Source: GCA-002713455 sp964428745 (GTDB lineage: Bacteria; Fidelibacterota; Marinisomatia; Marinisomatales; TCS55). Taken from it: 64,000 nt of DNA. Position numbers and translations under genes: made by a program. The stretch lies in contig CAYRYZ010000002.1 of NCBI GenBank assembly GCA_964428745.1, positions 11,671-75,670 of the forward strand. The letters run 5' to 3'. The notes beneath the pieces were generated by a model, which worked only from the letters and a program-made list of their open reading frames with translations, made no database searches and was not told the origin of the DNA. Below are positions 28,724 to 37,862 of the stretch, in pieces (the stretch's first letter is position 1; every line of letters begins with the position of its first letter).

Positions 28724-30107
28724 TTTTTGGATAATACTTTTTGCACTTTTCCTCTCTAGTTGTTCTCAAGCACCTAATATTTATAAGACTGAAGGATCAT
28801 TAAATAACAAAATTAATTCTTTAATTAATGCTTCAAATCTCTCTACAAACTTGGGGATTAAAGCCATATCATTAAAAACAGATGAAGTTCTTTTCGATCT
28901 TAACAGCGATGCTTTATTTAATCCAGCAAGTAATAATAAAATCTACACTTGTCTTTCAGCTCTCACTCTACTGGATACGAATTATACTTTTAGTACGGAT
29001 ATATACATTGATGGGAAATATCTCTACCTTGTTGGTGGTGGCGATCCAGATCTTTCTATTGATGAATTAGATTCATTGGCATCTATAGTTTCGACGCAAA
29101 TTTCTGGAAATAAAATCCTAGTCCTAGATGATTCAATATTCGATCAAAAAACTTATGGTGAAGGATGGATGTGGGATGAAGGATCATGGTGGTATGCTGC
29201 ACAAATAAGCGCCCTCTCTGTAAATGATAATTGTGTAGATTTCATTGTAAATCCAGGAGAAATTGGACAACCTGCTAAAATATCTAGTTTTCCTGAATCC
29301 AATTATTATTCCATCATTAACAATTCGTTAACCGTAAATGATACCGTTAATTTTAAAGAGTTTAAAGTTGAACGCGATTGGGAAGGCAAAACAAATGTAT
29401 TTAACATTTCGGGTAATATTTTAGATACCACATCAACAGATACAATTTATAGAAACATTCACGATCCTACTGAATACACTGGTAATTTGTTTAAAAAAAT
29501 GTTAAATAATTATGGAATCAATATCATAGGAATACAAAAAGGTGTAAAACCAAATTCATCAAAAAAGATTGCAGTCCATAAATCAAAAAGTTTACCGCAT
29601 ACACTACAAAATCTGATGGTTGAAAGCGATAATTTAACTGCAGAATTACTAATTAAAACTATTGGATATGAGACGAATAAATCACAAGGGAACTGGGAAG
29701 ATGGGCTTATCCGAACTAGAGAATTTTTACATAATGAAGTTGGACTTGATTCAACATCTTTTTCCATAAAAGATGGTTCTGGCGTATCTAGATATAATTA
29801 TTCTAGCCCTAATCATATGATCAAAATTTTAAGTTGGGCATATAATAAACAATCAATACGAGATATTTTTTTGCTTTCGTTACCAAATGGCGGCAAGAAC
29901 GGAACGGTAGAAGATAGAAATCTTCCATCAAATTCATATATAAAATCAGGATCCTTAGCAGCAGTAACTACTATTTCAGGATATATTATTAATGATGAGT
30001 CAAATCCTATTATTTTTTCTATTTTTATGAATGGTTTTGAGGGCTCATCTGATCAATATAAAGGATTACAAGATCAAATTATAAATGCTCTAGCAAACAT
30101 TAAATGA
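28716..30107 (+). CDS. dacB: D-alanyl-D-alanine carboxypeptidase/endopeptidase (S13, PBP4-type)
   Basis: A 463-residue penicillin-binding protein of the DacB class. Active-site motifs are visible: SNNK (SxxK), SVN (SxN) and KSG near the C-terminus (KTG-type). The signal peptide ends in LSSC, so it may be a lipoprotein. It trims D-Ala and cuts peptide cross-links of murein in the periplasm. The frame opens at 28689, but the ATG at 28716 gives a typical signal and overlaps the NamZ stop by 8 bases. Clustered with NamZ, GH18 and GH20 it can supply uncross-linked fragments to the glycosidases. Confidence 0.85.
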   Translation: MINFWIILFALFLSSCSQAPNIYKTEGSLNNKINSLINASNLSTNLGIKAISLKTDEVLFDLNSDALFNPASNNKIYTCLSALTLLDTNYTFSTDIYIDGKYLYLVGGGDPDLSIDELDSLASIVSTQISGNKILVLDDSIFDQKTYGEGWMWDEGSWWYAAQISALSVNDNCVDFIVNPGEIGQPAKISSFPESNYYSIINNSLTVNDTVNFKEFKVERDWEGKTNVFNISGNILDTTSTDTIYRNIHDPTEYTGNLFKKMLNNYGINIIGIQKGVKPNSSKKIAVHKSKSLPHTLQNLMVESDNLTAELLIKTIGYETNKSQGNWEDGLIRTREFLHNEVGLDSTSFSIKDGSGVSRYNYSSPNHMIKILSWAYNKQSIRDIFLLSLPNGGKNGTVEDRNLPSNSYIKSGSLAAVTTISGYIINDESNPIIFSIFMNGFEGSSDQYKGLQDQIINALANIK

Positions 30108-31018
30108 AAAAATTATTATCAATTCTACTTTTCGTTTTATTAATAATAGGATGCTCAAAGCCACCTTATAAAGATCCTTATATAGTTTTTTTAGGAATTG
30201 CCCAAGATGGTGGAGTACCGCATGCTGGATGTTCAAAAAGTTGCTGTGATAATAGATGGGCGGATCCAAAAAAGCATCTTATGGTTTCAAGTTTAGGGAT
30301 TGTTGATCCAAATTCAAATGAAGTATGGATGATTGATGCAACGCCTGACTTTCCTGAACAATTTAGAGTCCTTACTGAAAATAATCTTAAGAAGTTAAAA
30401 GGGGTTTTTCTTACGCACGCTCACATTGGTCATTACACCGGCTTAATGCATCTAGGGAGAGAAGTAATGGGATCAAAATCTGTTCCCGTATATGCTATGC
30501 CAAAAATGGGAAAATATTTAAGAAAAAATGGCCCATGGAGCCAACTTGTAGCTTTAAAGAATATATCAATAAAAAAATTGAAAAATGAAAAGACTATTGA
30601 ATTGAATAATAGAGTTTCTCTAACGCCATTTTTAGTTCCACATCGAGATGAATTTTCAGAGACTGTGGGTTATAAAATTCAAGGTCCTAATAAATCAATT
30701 ATTTTTATTCCAGATATTGATAAGTGGGACAAATTTGATAAAGACATTGTGAAAATTGTTTCGGATAATGATATCGCAATACTAGATGGCTCATTTTATC
30801 AAAATGGAGAAATACCTGGACGAGATATGTCTGAGATACCCCACCCTTTTATTATAGAATCAATAGACCTAATGAAATCAATATCAGATATTTCTGATAT
30901 TTTCTTTATCCATTTGAATCATACCAACCCTGCTTTAATTGAAAATTCAGATGCGCAAAAACAAATATTGGACTCGGGTTTTAATATTGCAGAATTTGGG
31001 AAGATGATATCATTATAG
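30104..31018 (+). CDS. PqqB-like metallo-beta-lactamase-fold hydrolase, lipoprotein
   Basis: A 304-residue protein with a lipobox signal (LIIGC). It carries the PqqB-like N-terminal segment LGIAQDGGVPHAGC followed by further cysteines, and the metal motif THAHIGH, where the usual aspartate of HxHxDH is replaced by glycine. Later histidines (PHRDE, HLNHTNP) complete a metal site. No other PQQ synthesis gene is nearby, so a role in PQQ formation is unlikely. Its start overlaps the carboxypeptidase stop as ATGA. Its position within a murein-degrading operon suggests an accessory hydrolase of unknown substrate. Confidence 0.75.
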   Translation: MKKLLSILLFVLLIIGCSKPPYKDPYIVFLGIAQDGGVPHAGCSKSCCDNRWADPKKHLMVSSLGIVDPNSNEVWMIDATPDFPEQFRVLTENNLKKLKGVFLTHAHIGHYTGLMHLGREVMGSKSVPVYAMPKMGKYLRKNGPWSQLVALKNISIKKLKNEKTIELNNRVSLTPFLVPHRDEFSETVGYKIQGPNKSIIFIPDIDKWDKFDKDIVKIVSDNDIAILDGSFYQNGEIPGRDMSEIPHPFIIESIDLMKSISDISDIFFIHLNHTNPALIENSDAQKQILDSGFNIAEFGKMISL

Positions 31019-31024
31019 AGTAGA

Positions 31025-32623
31025 ATGAAAGCAATTACATTTATATCAACTTTTTCTCTTTTCTATTTAGGATGTGCGCTAAATACCAATTATGATGACT
31101 TAGGCCTTATACCTCAACCAACTTATATCGAACGTTCTTCTGGGAAAACTATATTGGATGATGATTGGGCAATTAAACATAATGGTGAGCACTTAGATCT
31201 TGATGATCTTAAAAAGATACTAACTCGCAACCTTAGCAACGACCATAAAATCAAATTGAATGATGATTCTGATAAAATTATCTCATTAATTATACAATCT
31301 GATGATAGTATCAAGACTGAAGGATATACTCTTAATATAAATAATGATGAAATAAATATTCTGGCGAATTCACCAAATGGAATCTTTTACGGTATACAGA
31401 CACTCAATCAGATTCTTGATTCTAGTCAAAAGAGTAATAAAGGTATAATATTATTAAATATGAATATAATTGATGAACCAAGGTTTAAATGGAGAGGAAT
31501 GCATCTTGATGTAGGCAGACATTTTTTTGATATTTCATTTGTAAAAAAATATATTGATTATATAGCAATGCATAAAATGAATGTTTTCCATTGGCATCTT
31601 ACTGAAGATCAAGGTTGGCGCGTTGAAATTGAATCATTTCCAAAATTGACAGAAATCAGTGCGTATCGTGATGAAAGTTTAGTTGGGCACTACAGAGATA
31701 AGCCTAAAAAATATGATGGTAAAAGATACGGTGGTTATTATACAAAAGATGAGATGAAGGATATTGTTGCTTATGCAAGGAAAAGGTATATAACGGTAGT
31801 CCCTGAGATAGAAATGCCGGGTCATTCTAGAGCTGTACTTGCCGCTTATCCTGAATTATCCTGCACTGGTGGTCCACATACAGTAGCAAAACTTTGGGGT
31901 GTTCATAAAGAAGTTTTTTGCGCCGGCAAAGAATCTACTTTTGAATTTCTTGAAATTGTTTTAACTGAAGTATCAGAGATTTTTCCTGGTGAGTACATAC
32001 ACATTGGTGGAGATGAATGTCCTAAAGAGCGATGGAGAGATCATGATTTAGATCAGATAAGAATGAGAAAAGAAGGTTTAGCTGATGAAAACGAACTGCA
32101 AAGTTATTTTATAAAGAGAATCGAAGGAATATTAAACAGATTGGGCAAACGCCTGATAGGGTGGGATGAAATTCTTGAGGGTGGATTAGCTCCTGGAGCA
32201 ATTGTTCAATCCTGGCGTGGAATGGAAGGTGGCATAGCGGCAGCAAATGCGGGTCATGAAGTAATTATGTCTCCAACTTCTCATGCATATTTTGATTACT
32301 ATCAATCAAAAGATAAAGATAACGAACCACTTGCAATTGGAGGTTTCTTACCGCTAGAGAAAGTTTATCAATTTGAACCAATACCCGAACAAATTGACAA
32401 AGACAAAGAACGTTTAATATTAGGTGGACAAGGAAACCTTTGGACAGAATATATTTCTACTAATGAAAAAGCAGAGTATATGGCTCTGCCAAGGATGAGT
32501 GCCATGGCTGAAGTCCTTTGGTCACCTCGGCATTTACTAAATTTCAGAAGTTTTAATAAAAGAATGAAATGGAATTACTTACGTTTGGATAGAATGAATG
32601 CAAATTACAGAAAACCTAACTAA
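31025..32623 (+). CDS. GH20 beta-N-acetylhexosaminidase, lipoprotein
   Basis: A 532-residue enzyme with a lipoprotein signal (FYLGC). A non-catalytic N-terminal domain (about 25-150) precedes the GH20 barrel. The catalytic pair is Asp330-Glu331 in HIGGDECP; FHWHLTEDQGWR and PEIEMPGH are family motifs. It releases terminal GlcNAc or GalNAc through substrate-assisted catalysis. It is the last gene of the plus-strand operon, 6 bases after the metallo-hydrolase, and its stop abuts the stop of the convergent symporter. With NamZ it can dismantle alternating GlcNAc-MurNAc chains, or finish chitin breakdown begun by GH18. Confidence 0.87.
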   Translation: MKAITFISTFSLFYLGCALNTNYDDLGLIPQPTYIERSSGKTILDDDWAIKHNGEHLDLDDLKKILTRNLSNDHKIKLNDDSDKIISLIIQSDDSIKTEGYTLNINNDEINILANSPNGIFYGIQTLNQILDSSQKSNKGIILLNMNIIDEPRFKWRGMHLDVGRHFFDISFVKKYIDYIAMHKMNVFHWHLTEDQGWRVEIESFPKLTEISAYRDESLVGHYRDKPKKYDGKRYGGYYTKDEMKDIVAYARKRYITVVPEIEMPGHSRAVLAAYPELSCTGGPHTVAKLWGVHKEVFCAGKESTFEFLEIVLTEVSEIFPGEYIHIGGDECPKERWRDHDLDQIRMRKEGLADENELQSYFIKRIEGILNRLGKRLIGWDEILEGGLAPGAIVQSWRGMEGGIAAANAGHEVIMSPTSHAYFDYYQSKDKDNEPLAIGGFLPLEKVYQFEPIPEQIDKDKERLILGGQGNLWTEYISTNEKAEYMALPRMSAMAEVLWSPRHLLNFRSFNKRMKWNYLRLDRMNANYRKPN

Positions 32624-34042
32624 TTAAAATTTACCCAACCTAATCCTTTTGATATAGTATTCAATAATTAATTGGGTCAACATTGTAATAATTATATTGA
32701 CTATCACAGAAATAAAAATAAACGAAGTCCATGCAAAACCAATACTTTTTACATAGAATACAATCATAAAACTAGCAATCAAGCCAAATATAAGACTTGA
32801 GGTGTAAAATTTTCGACTCAAACGACTTAATAAGAATAACCCAAGCAGTCCTCCGTATGTAAAAGATGCTATTTGTAGTCCAACTATCACAATAGCTGAA
32901 TCACTTTCATCAAATAAAAGAGCAATACAAATTAATATACCCCCCCAGATCATACCCACTACTTGAGACTCTTTTATAGTTTTATTTCCCCCTAACCAAT
33001 CAGTGATCGTGGATGATGATAAAGAATTAATTGAAGAACTTAAGGTTGACATTGCAGCTGATAAAACACCAGCCAATAAAAGCCCTTTAACTCCAACAGG
33101 TAAGTACTGAATAATAAAAGTTGTAAATTCTCTATCTTGATCTACGGGTGCCCCTTTCATCAATAAAAAAATCAATGATCCGGCAAACAGAAAGATTGAA
33201 AATTGTATCAAAACAAATATGCCACTTCCTATCATAGCTTTTTGAGCCGATTTCAGATTTTTAGTACCCAATACTCTTTGAACCATCATATAGTCTACAC
33301 CATGTGATGAAAAAGATAATAATAGTCCTCCAATAAGCGCACTCAAAGCAAAATAAGGATCTTGAAATAGATTGCCCTCAAAATTAAACACCGAAAGTTT
33401 TGAGCTTTCAGTTAGTTGCATTATTAATGAAGATAGAGGTTGATCTAAATAGTTATAAATGAAAATTATGGATAAGACACCGCCAAGAAGATATAGAACG
33501 AATTGTAAACTGTCAATCCATACTACCGTTCTTATCCCGCCATTTAAAGTATAAATAAGCGTAACTAAACCTATAATTATTACTGAAAGCGGCAGCGTCC
33601 AACCAGTAATTAATTGTACAATAACAGCAGTTGCAAGAAAACGAACGCCATCTGCTAAAACACGAGTAATTAAAAAAATACCTGAAGCAACTTTTTGGAT
33701 ATCGCTTCCAAACTTTTTACCCAATACTTCATAAATAGATGAAACACCATATTTAAAATATTGTGGTAATAAAAAAACACTTACGCATATTCTGCCAATT
33801 ATATAGCCAATAGATAATTGAAGAAATGTCCAGTCACCTCTATATGCAAGTCCTGGAACACTAATGAATGTGAGAACTGAAGTTTCCGTGGCCACTATTG
33901 ATAACATTGCTACAGGCCAGGGCAAAGTCCTTCCTCCTAAAAAATAATCATCTGATGATATATTAAATTTACTTTGCCAAATGCCATAGAATGAAAATCC
34001 CACAAGGAATAAACATATGATTAATAAATCAATCCAATGCAA
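32624..34042 (-). CDS. Sodium:solute symporter (SSS family)
   Basis: A 472-residue, roughly 13-helix transporter. The N-terminus has DDYFLGGRTLPW and an S/T-rich helix (IVATETSVLTFIS), as in SSS proteins. It lies 4 bases after the DUF1460 gene and converges on the GH20 gene. In Bacteroidetes-like glycan loci such symporters often carry amino sugars or sialic acid. Here GlcNAc, MurNAc or a muropeptide piece is the obvious candidate, but that rests on context only. Confidence 0.8.
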   Translation of the reverse strand: MHWIDLLIICLFLVGFSFYGIWQSKFNISSDDYFLGGRTLPWPVAMLSIVATETSVLTFISVPGLAYRGDWTFLQLSIGYIIGRICVSVFLLPQYFKYGVSSIYEVLGKKFGSDIQKVASGIFLITRVLADGVRFLATAVIVQLITGWTLPLSVIIIGLVTLIYTLNGGIRTVVWIDSLQFVLYLLGGVLSIIFIYNYLDQPLSSLIMQLTESSKLSVFNFEGNLFQDPYFALSALIGGLLLSFSSHGVDYMMVQRVLGTKNLKSAQKAMIGSGIFVLIQFSIFLFAGSLIFLLMKGAPVDQDREFTTFIIQYLPVGVKGLLLAGVLSAAMSTLSSSINSLSSSTITDWLGGNKTIKESQVVGMIWGGILICIALLFDESDSAIVIVGLQIASFTYGGLLGLFLLSRLSRKFYTSSLIFGLIASFMIVFYVKSIGFAWTSFIFISVIVNIIITMLTQLIIEYYIKRIRLGKF

Positions 34043-34046
34043 AGAA

Positions 34047-34901
34047 TTAAACTTCTATTTGATTAAAAGAAAAAATCAATATTCCATCAAACCGAGGACC
34101 ATCATCTAAAAAATAATATTCCATAAAGTCCATCATAACTGTTTTCCCAAATTCTGATGAAGCATGAATTATATTTTTATTATCTATGATCATACCTTCA
34201 TGCGCAACAACTAGACCCAGCTTAAAATATGATTTTTTTACAAATGCTACACCTGTAATTGATGGTAGCTTATACAGCAAATCTTTATCAATTAATTTGT
34301 TGGGAATAAATTGAATCGTTGTTGGCTTTTGCCAATCCAAATTTAAGAACTCATCGCCGTTTTCCTTTTTATTTAGAGTAAGGTTAACTGTCATTAGTTC
34401 TTTATTGTTTATCAGTGAAGAAGTGATGTTTTTAGTAGACGGATTATCTTGAATCCTATCAGTAGTGAAGTGCCAGCGACTTTTATAAGTAGGAATTGAA
34501 ATCCCATCATCACTTGGTTTATAATGAATATCAATTAAAGTATTTTTGGCCTCTTGCCAACTATAGCTTTGCGCACTTGCAAGGCTAGTTAATATATGAA
34601 CCGTACAATCTGAGACATCAAGCCGAAATATTGGATCTTTATCCTCACCAGATTCTTCGCCTAAGCAAAACAACTCATAAGGCTTCCCTACTTGCCATAG
34701 TGCAAATGCTCTAAGTCGATCATGAAAATCAGGGAATTTTTTATGAAACTGAGGTAGGATATCAGAAATTTGTTCCTCATTCAATTGCCAAGGTTTAGGT
34801 AAAGTTCCAACCCAATTTGATGAATTAGTGCATCCTATAATAATTAACAATAAAATTATTGTTGAATGTGTTTTACTAAATATTTTTAATTTTTCTGCCA
34901 T
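34047..34901 (-). CDS. DUF1460 amidase-like lipoprotein
   Basis: A 284-residue protein with lipobox signal (LLIIIGC). It has the DUF1460 layout: a GKPYE segment, a candidate catalytic cysteine in DVSDCTVH, and a histidine in VVAHEGMI with a later IHASS element. Characterised members belong to the NlpC/P60-related group and cut stem peptides or amide bonds in murein. Its 5' end overlaps the GH3/beta-lactamase fusion by 16 bases, so both are made together. Expected location is the periplasm. The exact bond cleaved is unknown. Confidence 0.7.
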   Translation of the reverse strand: MAEKLKIFSKTHSTIILLLIIIGCTNSSNWVGTLPKPWQLNEEQISDILPQFHKKFPDFHDRLRAFALWQVGKPYELFCLGEESGEDKDPIFRLDVSDCTVHILTSLASAQSYSWQEAKNTLIDIHYKPSDDGISIPTYKSRWHFTTDRIQDNPSTKNITSSLINNKELMTVNLTLNKKENGDEFLNLDWQKPTTIQFIPNKLIDKDLLYKLPSITGVAFVKKSYFKLGLVVAHEGMIIDNKNIIHASSEFGKTVMMDFMEYYFLDDGPRFDGILIFSFNQIEV

Positions 34902-37804
34902 CTTTCACGCCATTCTAAATTATTATTCATATTGTTAATTCCAAGTGATTCATATATAGAAGAATGGATTTTTTGACGCCAATCATAGTAATTCGGATCT
35001 TTATATGAACGATTAGGGTGAACCGCGTTAGTTAATAAGATTACAAATAATTGATTGTTTGGATCAATCCATAGTGATGTCCCAGTAAATCCAGTGTGAC
35101 CAAAACTTGATTCTGATAAGTATCGCCCTCCAGATGCCTTTCCTGATGGGGTATCCCAACCCAATGCCCTTGAGCTACCTTCTACCACATTAGCTTTCTT
35201 TGTAAAATCATTGACGGTCTCAGATTTAAAAAATCGTTTCCATCCGTAGATACCTCCATTAAGCATCATTTGTGAAAAGATTGCTAGATCACTAGCAGTA
35301 GAAAAAAGCCCTGCATGGCCCGCTACTCCACCAATACTTTTAGCATTCTCATCATGAACATAACCTCTGATAAGATCACCATATAGATCATTAAACTCGG
35401 TAGGAACAACCCTTTTAATTTTATCATTGGGTGGATTATAAAAAGTAGACTTCATACCTAAGGGATTAAAAATGACTGAATCAACAAACGCATCCAATGA
35501 TTGTAGAGATACAGACTCAATTATCTTTCCTAATACTATCAACCCTATGTCGGAATAAACTGTTTTTTCATTCAATCCAATCTCAGGTTCTGTGTTCATG
35601 ATAGAGTCAAGTCTTGTTTGAATGTTATTATCCATTAAAAAGTATTTTTTAAATGGTGGCAAACCTGAAGTATGTGTCATCAAATGACGTATAGTGACTC
35701 TTGATTTATGATCAAAATACTCTTTTTGTTTACCTTTAAATGTAGGTAAATAAGTTATCACTTTATCGTTAAGAGAAAGTTTATTCGCCTCAACTAATTT
35801 CATAACTGCAGATGTAGTTGCTATTACTTTTGTTATAGATGCAAGGTCATAAATGTTACCCCTCATAACGGGTGTTTTGTTGGAATATGTATGATAGCCA
35901 AAGGCCTTGTGAAGAAATATTTCTCCGTTTTTTCCAGCTAAAACCACACCTCCCGGAAATGCAGAATCAGAAACGGCTCTTTCCAGAGCTTTATATACTG
36001 GATCAATATTCACTGAGATTTCTTCAGGTCGAATTCGTTTTAATTCTTTTCCAGGCAACCAGGTCTCCACTCTTTCTGGCCATTTATTTGATTTTATTTG
36101 AATACCGTCACCTATCTTAGCAACGCCAGGTATTGTTACAGGAAGAATTCCATTAATGTCAGATTCGCCCATCAAAGCACTCAATAGGGCTTGTTGCATA
36201 ATCTCACTACCCTTATAAGCGCAAATATATACTGGTGCATCTGGAAAATCCTGGATTAAATAAGGACTACCAAAACTTGTTATTATCACTTTATTAGATT
36301 TCTTAATCAAACGATTAATAAAATCTGCTTCAACACTTGGCAAAAATATGTTGTCCTTCCATTCAACCGGATTGGCATAAGCATTCAAAAAAACAAGAGC
36401 ATCTTTTGGAATTTGTTCTAAAATATGATTAGCAATGACAAGGCTATCAGATTTATCAATTTGAAACGAATTCAACTTATATCCATGTTCACGAAATTTA
36501 ATTGTCACACTACTTTCATTGTGGTTATTTGGCCCATCATATAAGTCAATCACATAAAACTCCTCTGATGGATCTGGTTGGAGTGGCAAAAGGTTATTCT
36601 CATTTTTTACAAGCGTTATAGAATTTTCAGCTATTTCTTCCGCTGAAGAAAAGTCACTTTGTCTGCCTATGTTTTTATGAGTCTGGTCCATTGATATGAC
36701 ATTGTTTATATGCAATCCTAAATGTTCTTTCATCCTTAAAACTTTCAATGCAGACTCATTAATTCGCTGCACAGTTAGAATACCATCATTTACTGCTTCT
36801 TCGACTAGATCAATGGATTTTTTCATTTGATTATTTTGAATAATAATATCTGATCCAGCTTTAATTGTTTCAATAAGAGCATAGGAATCTGAATATTTTT
36901 TTACAATTCCACCCATGTCCATGGCATCGGTAATAATTGCTCCATCAAATTTCATCTTTGATCGCAATATATCTTGAATCCAAAATTTAGACAGAGTTGC
37001 AGGATCATCAGTGTTGAATTGAAAATCTGGAGCATTCACATGAGCCACCATTATAGCATCTACCCCTGAATCAATTGCATTTTTAAATGGTGGAAGCTCA
37101 ACTTCCCATAACCTAGATGAATCACTAGGGATCTGAGCTAGTGCTGAATGAGAATCGGTTTCAGTGTCACCATGGCCAGGAAAGTGTTTAGCCGTAGCTA
37201 ACATACCATAATCATGTAGTCCGCGAATAAATTCTTTTGAATATCGATTAACAGAGTCAGGATGTTCACCAAAAGACCTCGTGTTAATAATTGGATTTTT
37301 TGGATTGTTATTTACATCAACTACAGGTGCAAGATTAAAATGAATACCTACAGCTCTACTTTCTTCGGCTGAAATTCTGGCAGCTTCATAAGCATACTTT
37401 GGATCTCCAGTAGCTGCAATTGCCATCATAGGAGGCAGTGTAACAGCACCAGGATAGCGACGCCCTAAACCAGACTCTATATCAGCCTCAACTAAAATCG
37501 GCACTCTAGATTGACGTTGCATTTCGTTTAGCATCGTTAGTGAGCTACCAGTTTCACCAAACCAGATATGGAGTATCCCTATTCCATCCGTAGAAATAAG
37601 TTCTTCAATCTCTTCCCATTCCTCACTATTATAATTCAAATAATGCATATTCATCCTATAAACCATCATTTGAGCTATTTTTTCTCTAAGTGTTAGTTTC
37701 TTTAGCATCGATTCTGCCCATGACCCACTTCCAGAAAGTTGACTTGGCGCAGCACACCCTGAGAAAAGTATAATTACACTTATTATAAATACTCTAAATA
37801 TCAT
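34886..37804 (-). CDS. GH3 beta-N-acetylglucosaminidase / beta-lactamase-type serine hydrolase fusion
   Basis: A 972-residue lipoprotein (lipobox FSGC). Residues about 30-370 form a NagZ-type GH3 barrel: KHFPGHG at 206-212, the Asp217/His219 dyad in TDSH, and nucleophile Asp293 in IITDAMDMGG. A GH3 C-terminal sandwich follows (to about 590). Residues about 600-965 are a class C beta-lactamase-like domain with SITK (SxxK), YSD and HTG motifs. The fusion is known in Bacteroidetes. The first half should release GlcNAc from murein chains; the second may act as a D-amino-acid peptidase or esterase. It is divergent from the cytosolic NagZ gene. Confidence 0.85.
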   Translation of the reverse strand: MIFRVFIISVIILFSGCAAPSQLSGSGSWAESMLKKLTLREKIAQMMVYRMNMHYLNYNSEEWEEIEELISTDGIGILHIWFGETGSSLTMLNEMQRQSRVPILVEADIESGLGRRYPGAVTLPPMMAIAATGDPKYAYEAARISAEESRAVGIHFNLAPVVDVNNNPKNPIINTRSFGEHPDSVNRYSKEFIRGLHDYGMLATAKHFPGHGDTETDSHSALAQIPSDSSRLWEVELPPFKNAIDSGVDAIMVAHVNAPDFQFNTDDPATLSKFWIQDILRSKMKFDGAIITDAMDMGGIVKKYSDSYALIETIKAGSDIIIQNNQMKKSIDLVEEAVNDGILTVQRINESALKVLRMKEHLGLHINNVISMDQTHKNIGRQSDFSSAEEIAENSITLVKNENNLLPLQPDPSEEFYVIDLYDGPNNHNESSVTIKFREHGYKLNSFQIDKSDSLVIANHILEQIPKDALVFLNAYANPVEWKDNIFLPSVEADFINRLIKKSNKVIITSFGSPYLIQDFPDAPVYICAYKGSEIMQQALLSALMGESDINGILPVTIPGVAKIGDGIQIKSNKWPERVETWLPGKELKRIRPEEISVNIDPVYKALERAVSDSAFPGGVVLAGKNGEIFLHKAFGYHTYSNKTPVMRGNIYDLASITKVIATTSAVMKLVEANKLSLNDKVITYLPTFKGKQKEYFDHKSRVTIRHLMTHTSGLPPFKKYFLMDNNIQTRLDSIMNTEPEIGLNEKTVYSDIGLIVLGKIIESVSLQSLDAFVDSVIFNPLGMKSTFYNPPNDKIKRVVPTEFNDLYGDLIRGYVHDENAKSIGGVAGHAGLFSTASDLAIFSQMMLNGGIYGWKRFFKSETVNDFTKKANVVEGSSRALGWDTPSGKASGGRYLSESSFGHTGFTGTSLWIDPNNQLFVILLTNAVHPNRSYKDPNYYDWRQKIHSSIYESLGINNMNNNLEWRERWQKN

Positions 37805-37820
37805 AGTATAAAAATTAACT

Positions 37821-37861
37821 GAACTTCCCTTATAAGTCTTTAACTTTTCTTTAGAACTTCC
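37821..37861. promoter_or_regulatory. Two direct repeats of GAACTTCC between the divergent GH3 genes
   Basis: Identical 8-mers occur at 37821-37828 and 37854-37861, 33 bases apart (about three helical turns), inside a 58-base divergent region. Such spacing would place two protein sites on the same DNA face, so this is a candidate operator or activator site for both GH3 operons. No known regulator is matched. Confidence 0.35.
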
Positions 37862-37862
37862 A

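Noticed and set aside
30104..31018. PQQ biosynthesis gene pqqB
   Set aside because: No pqqA, C, D or E nearby, lipoprotein signal present, and the metal motif departs from the usual form.
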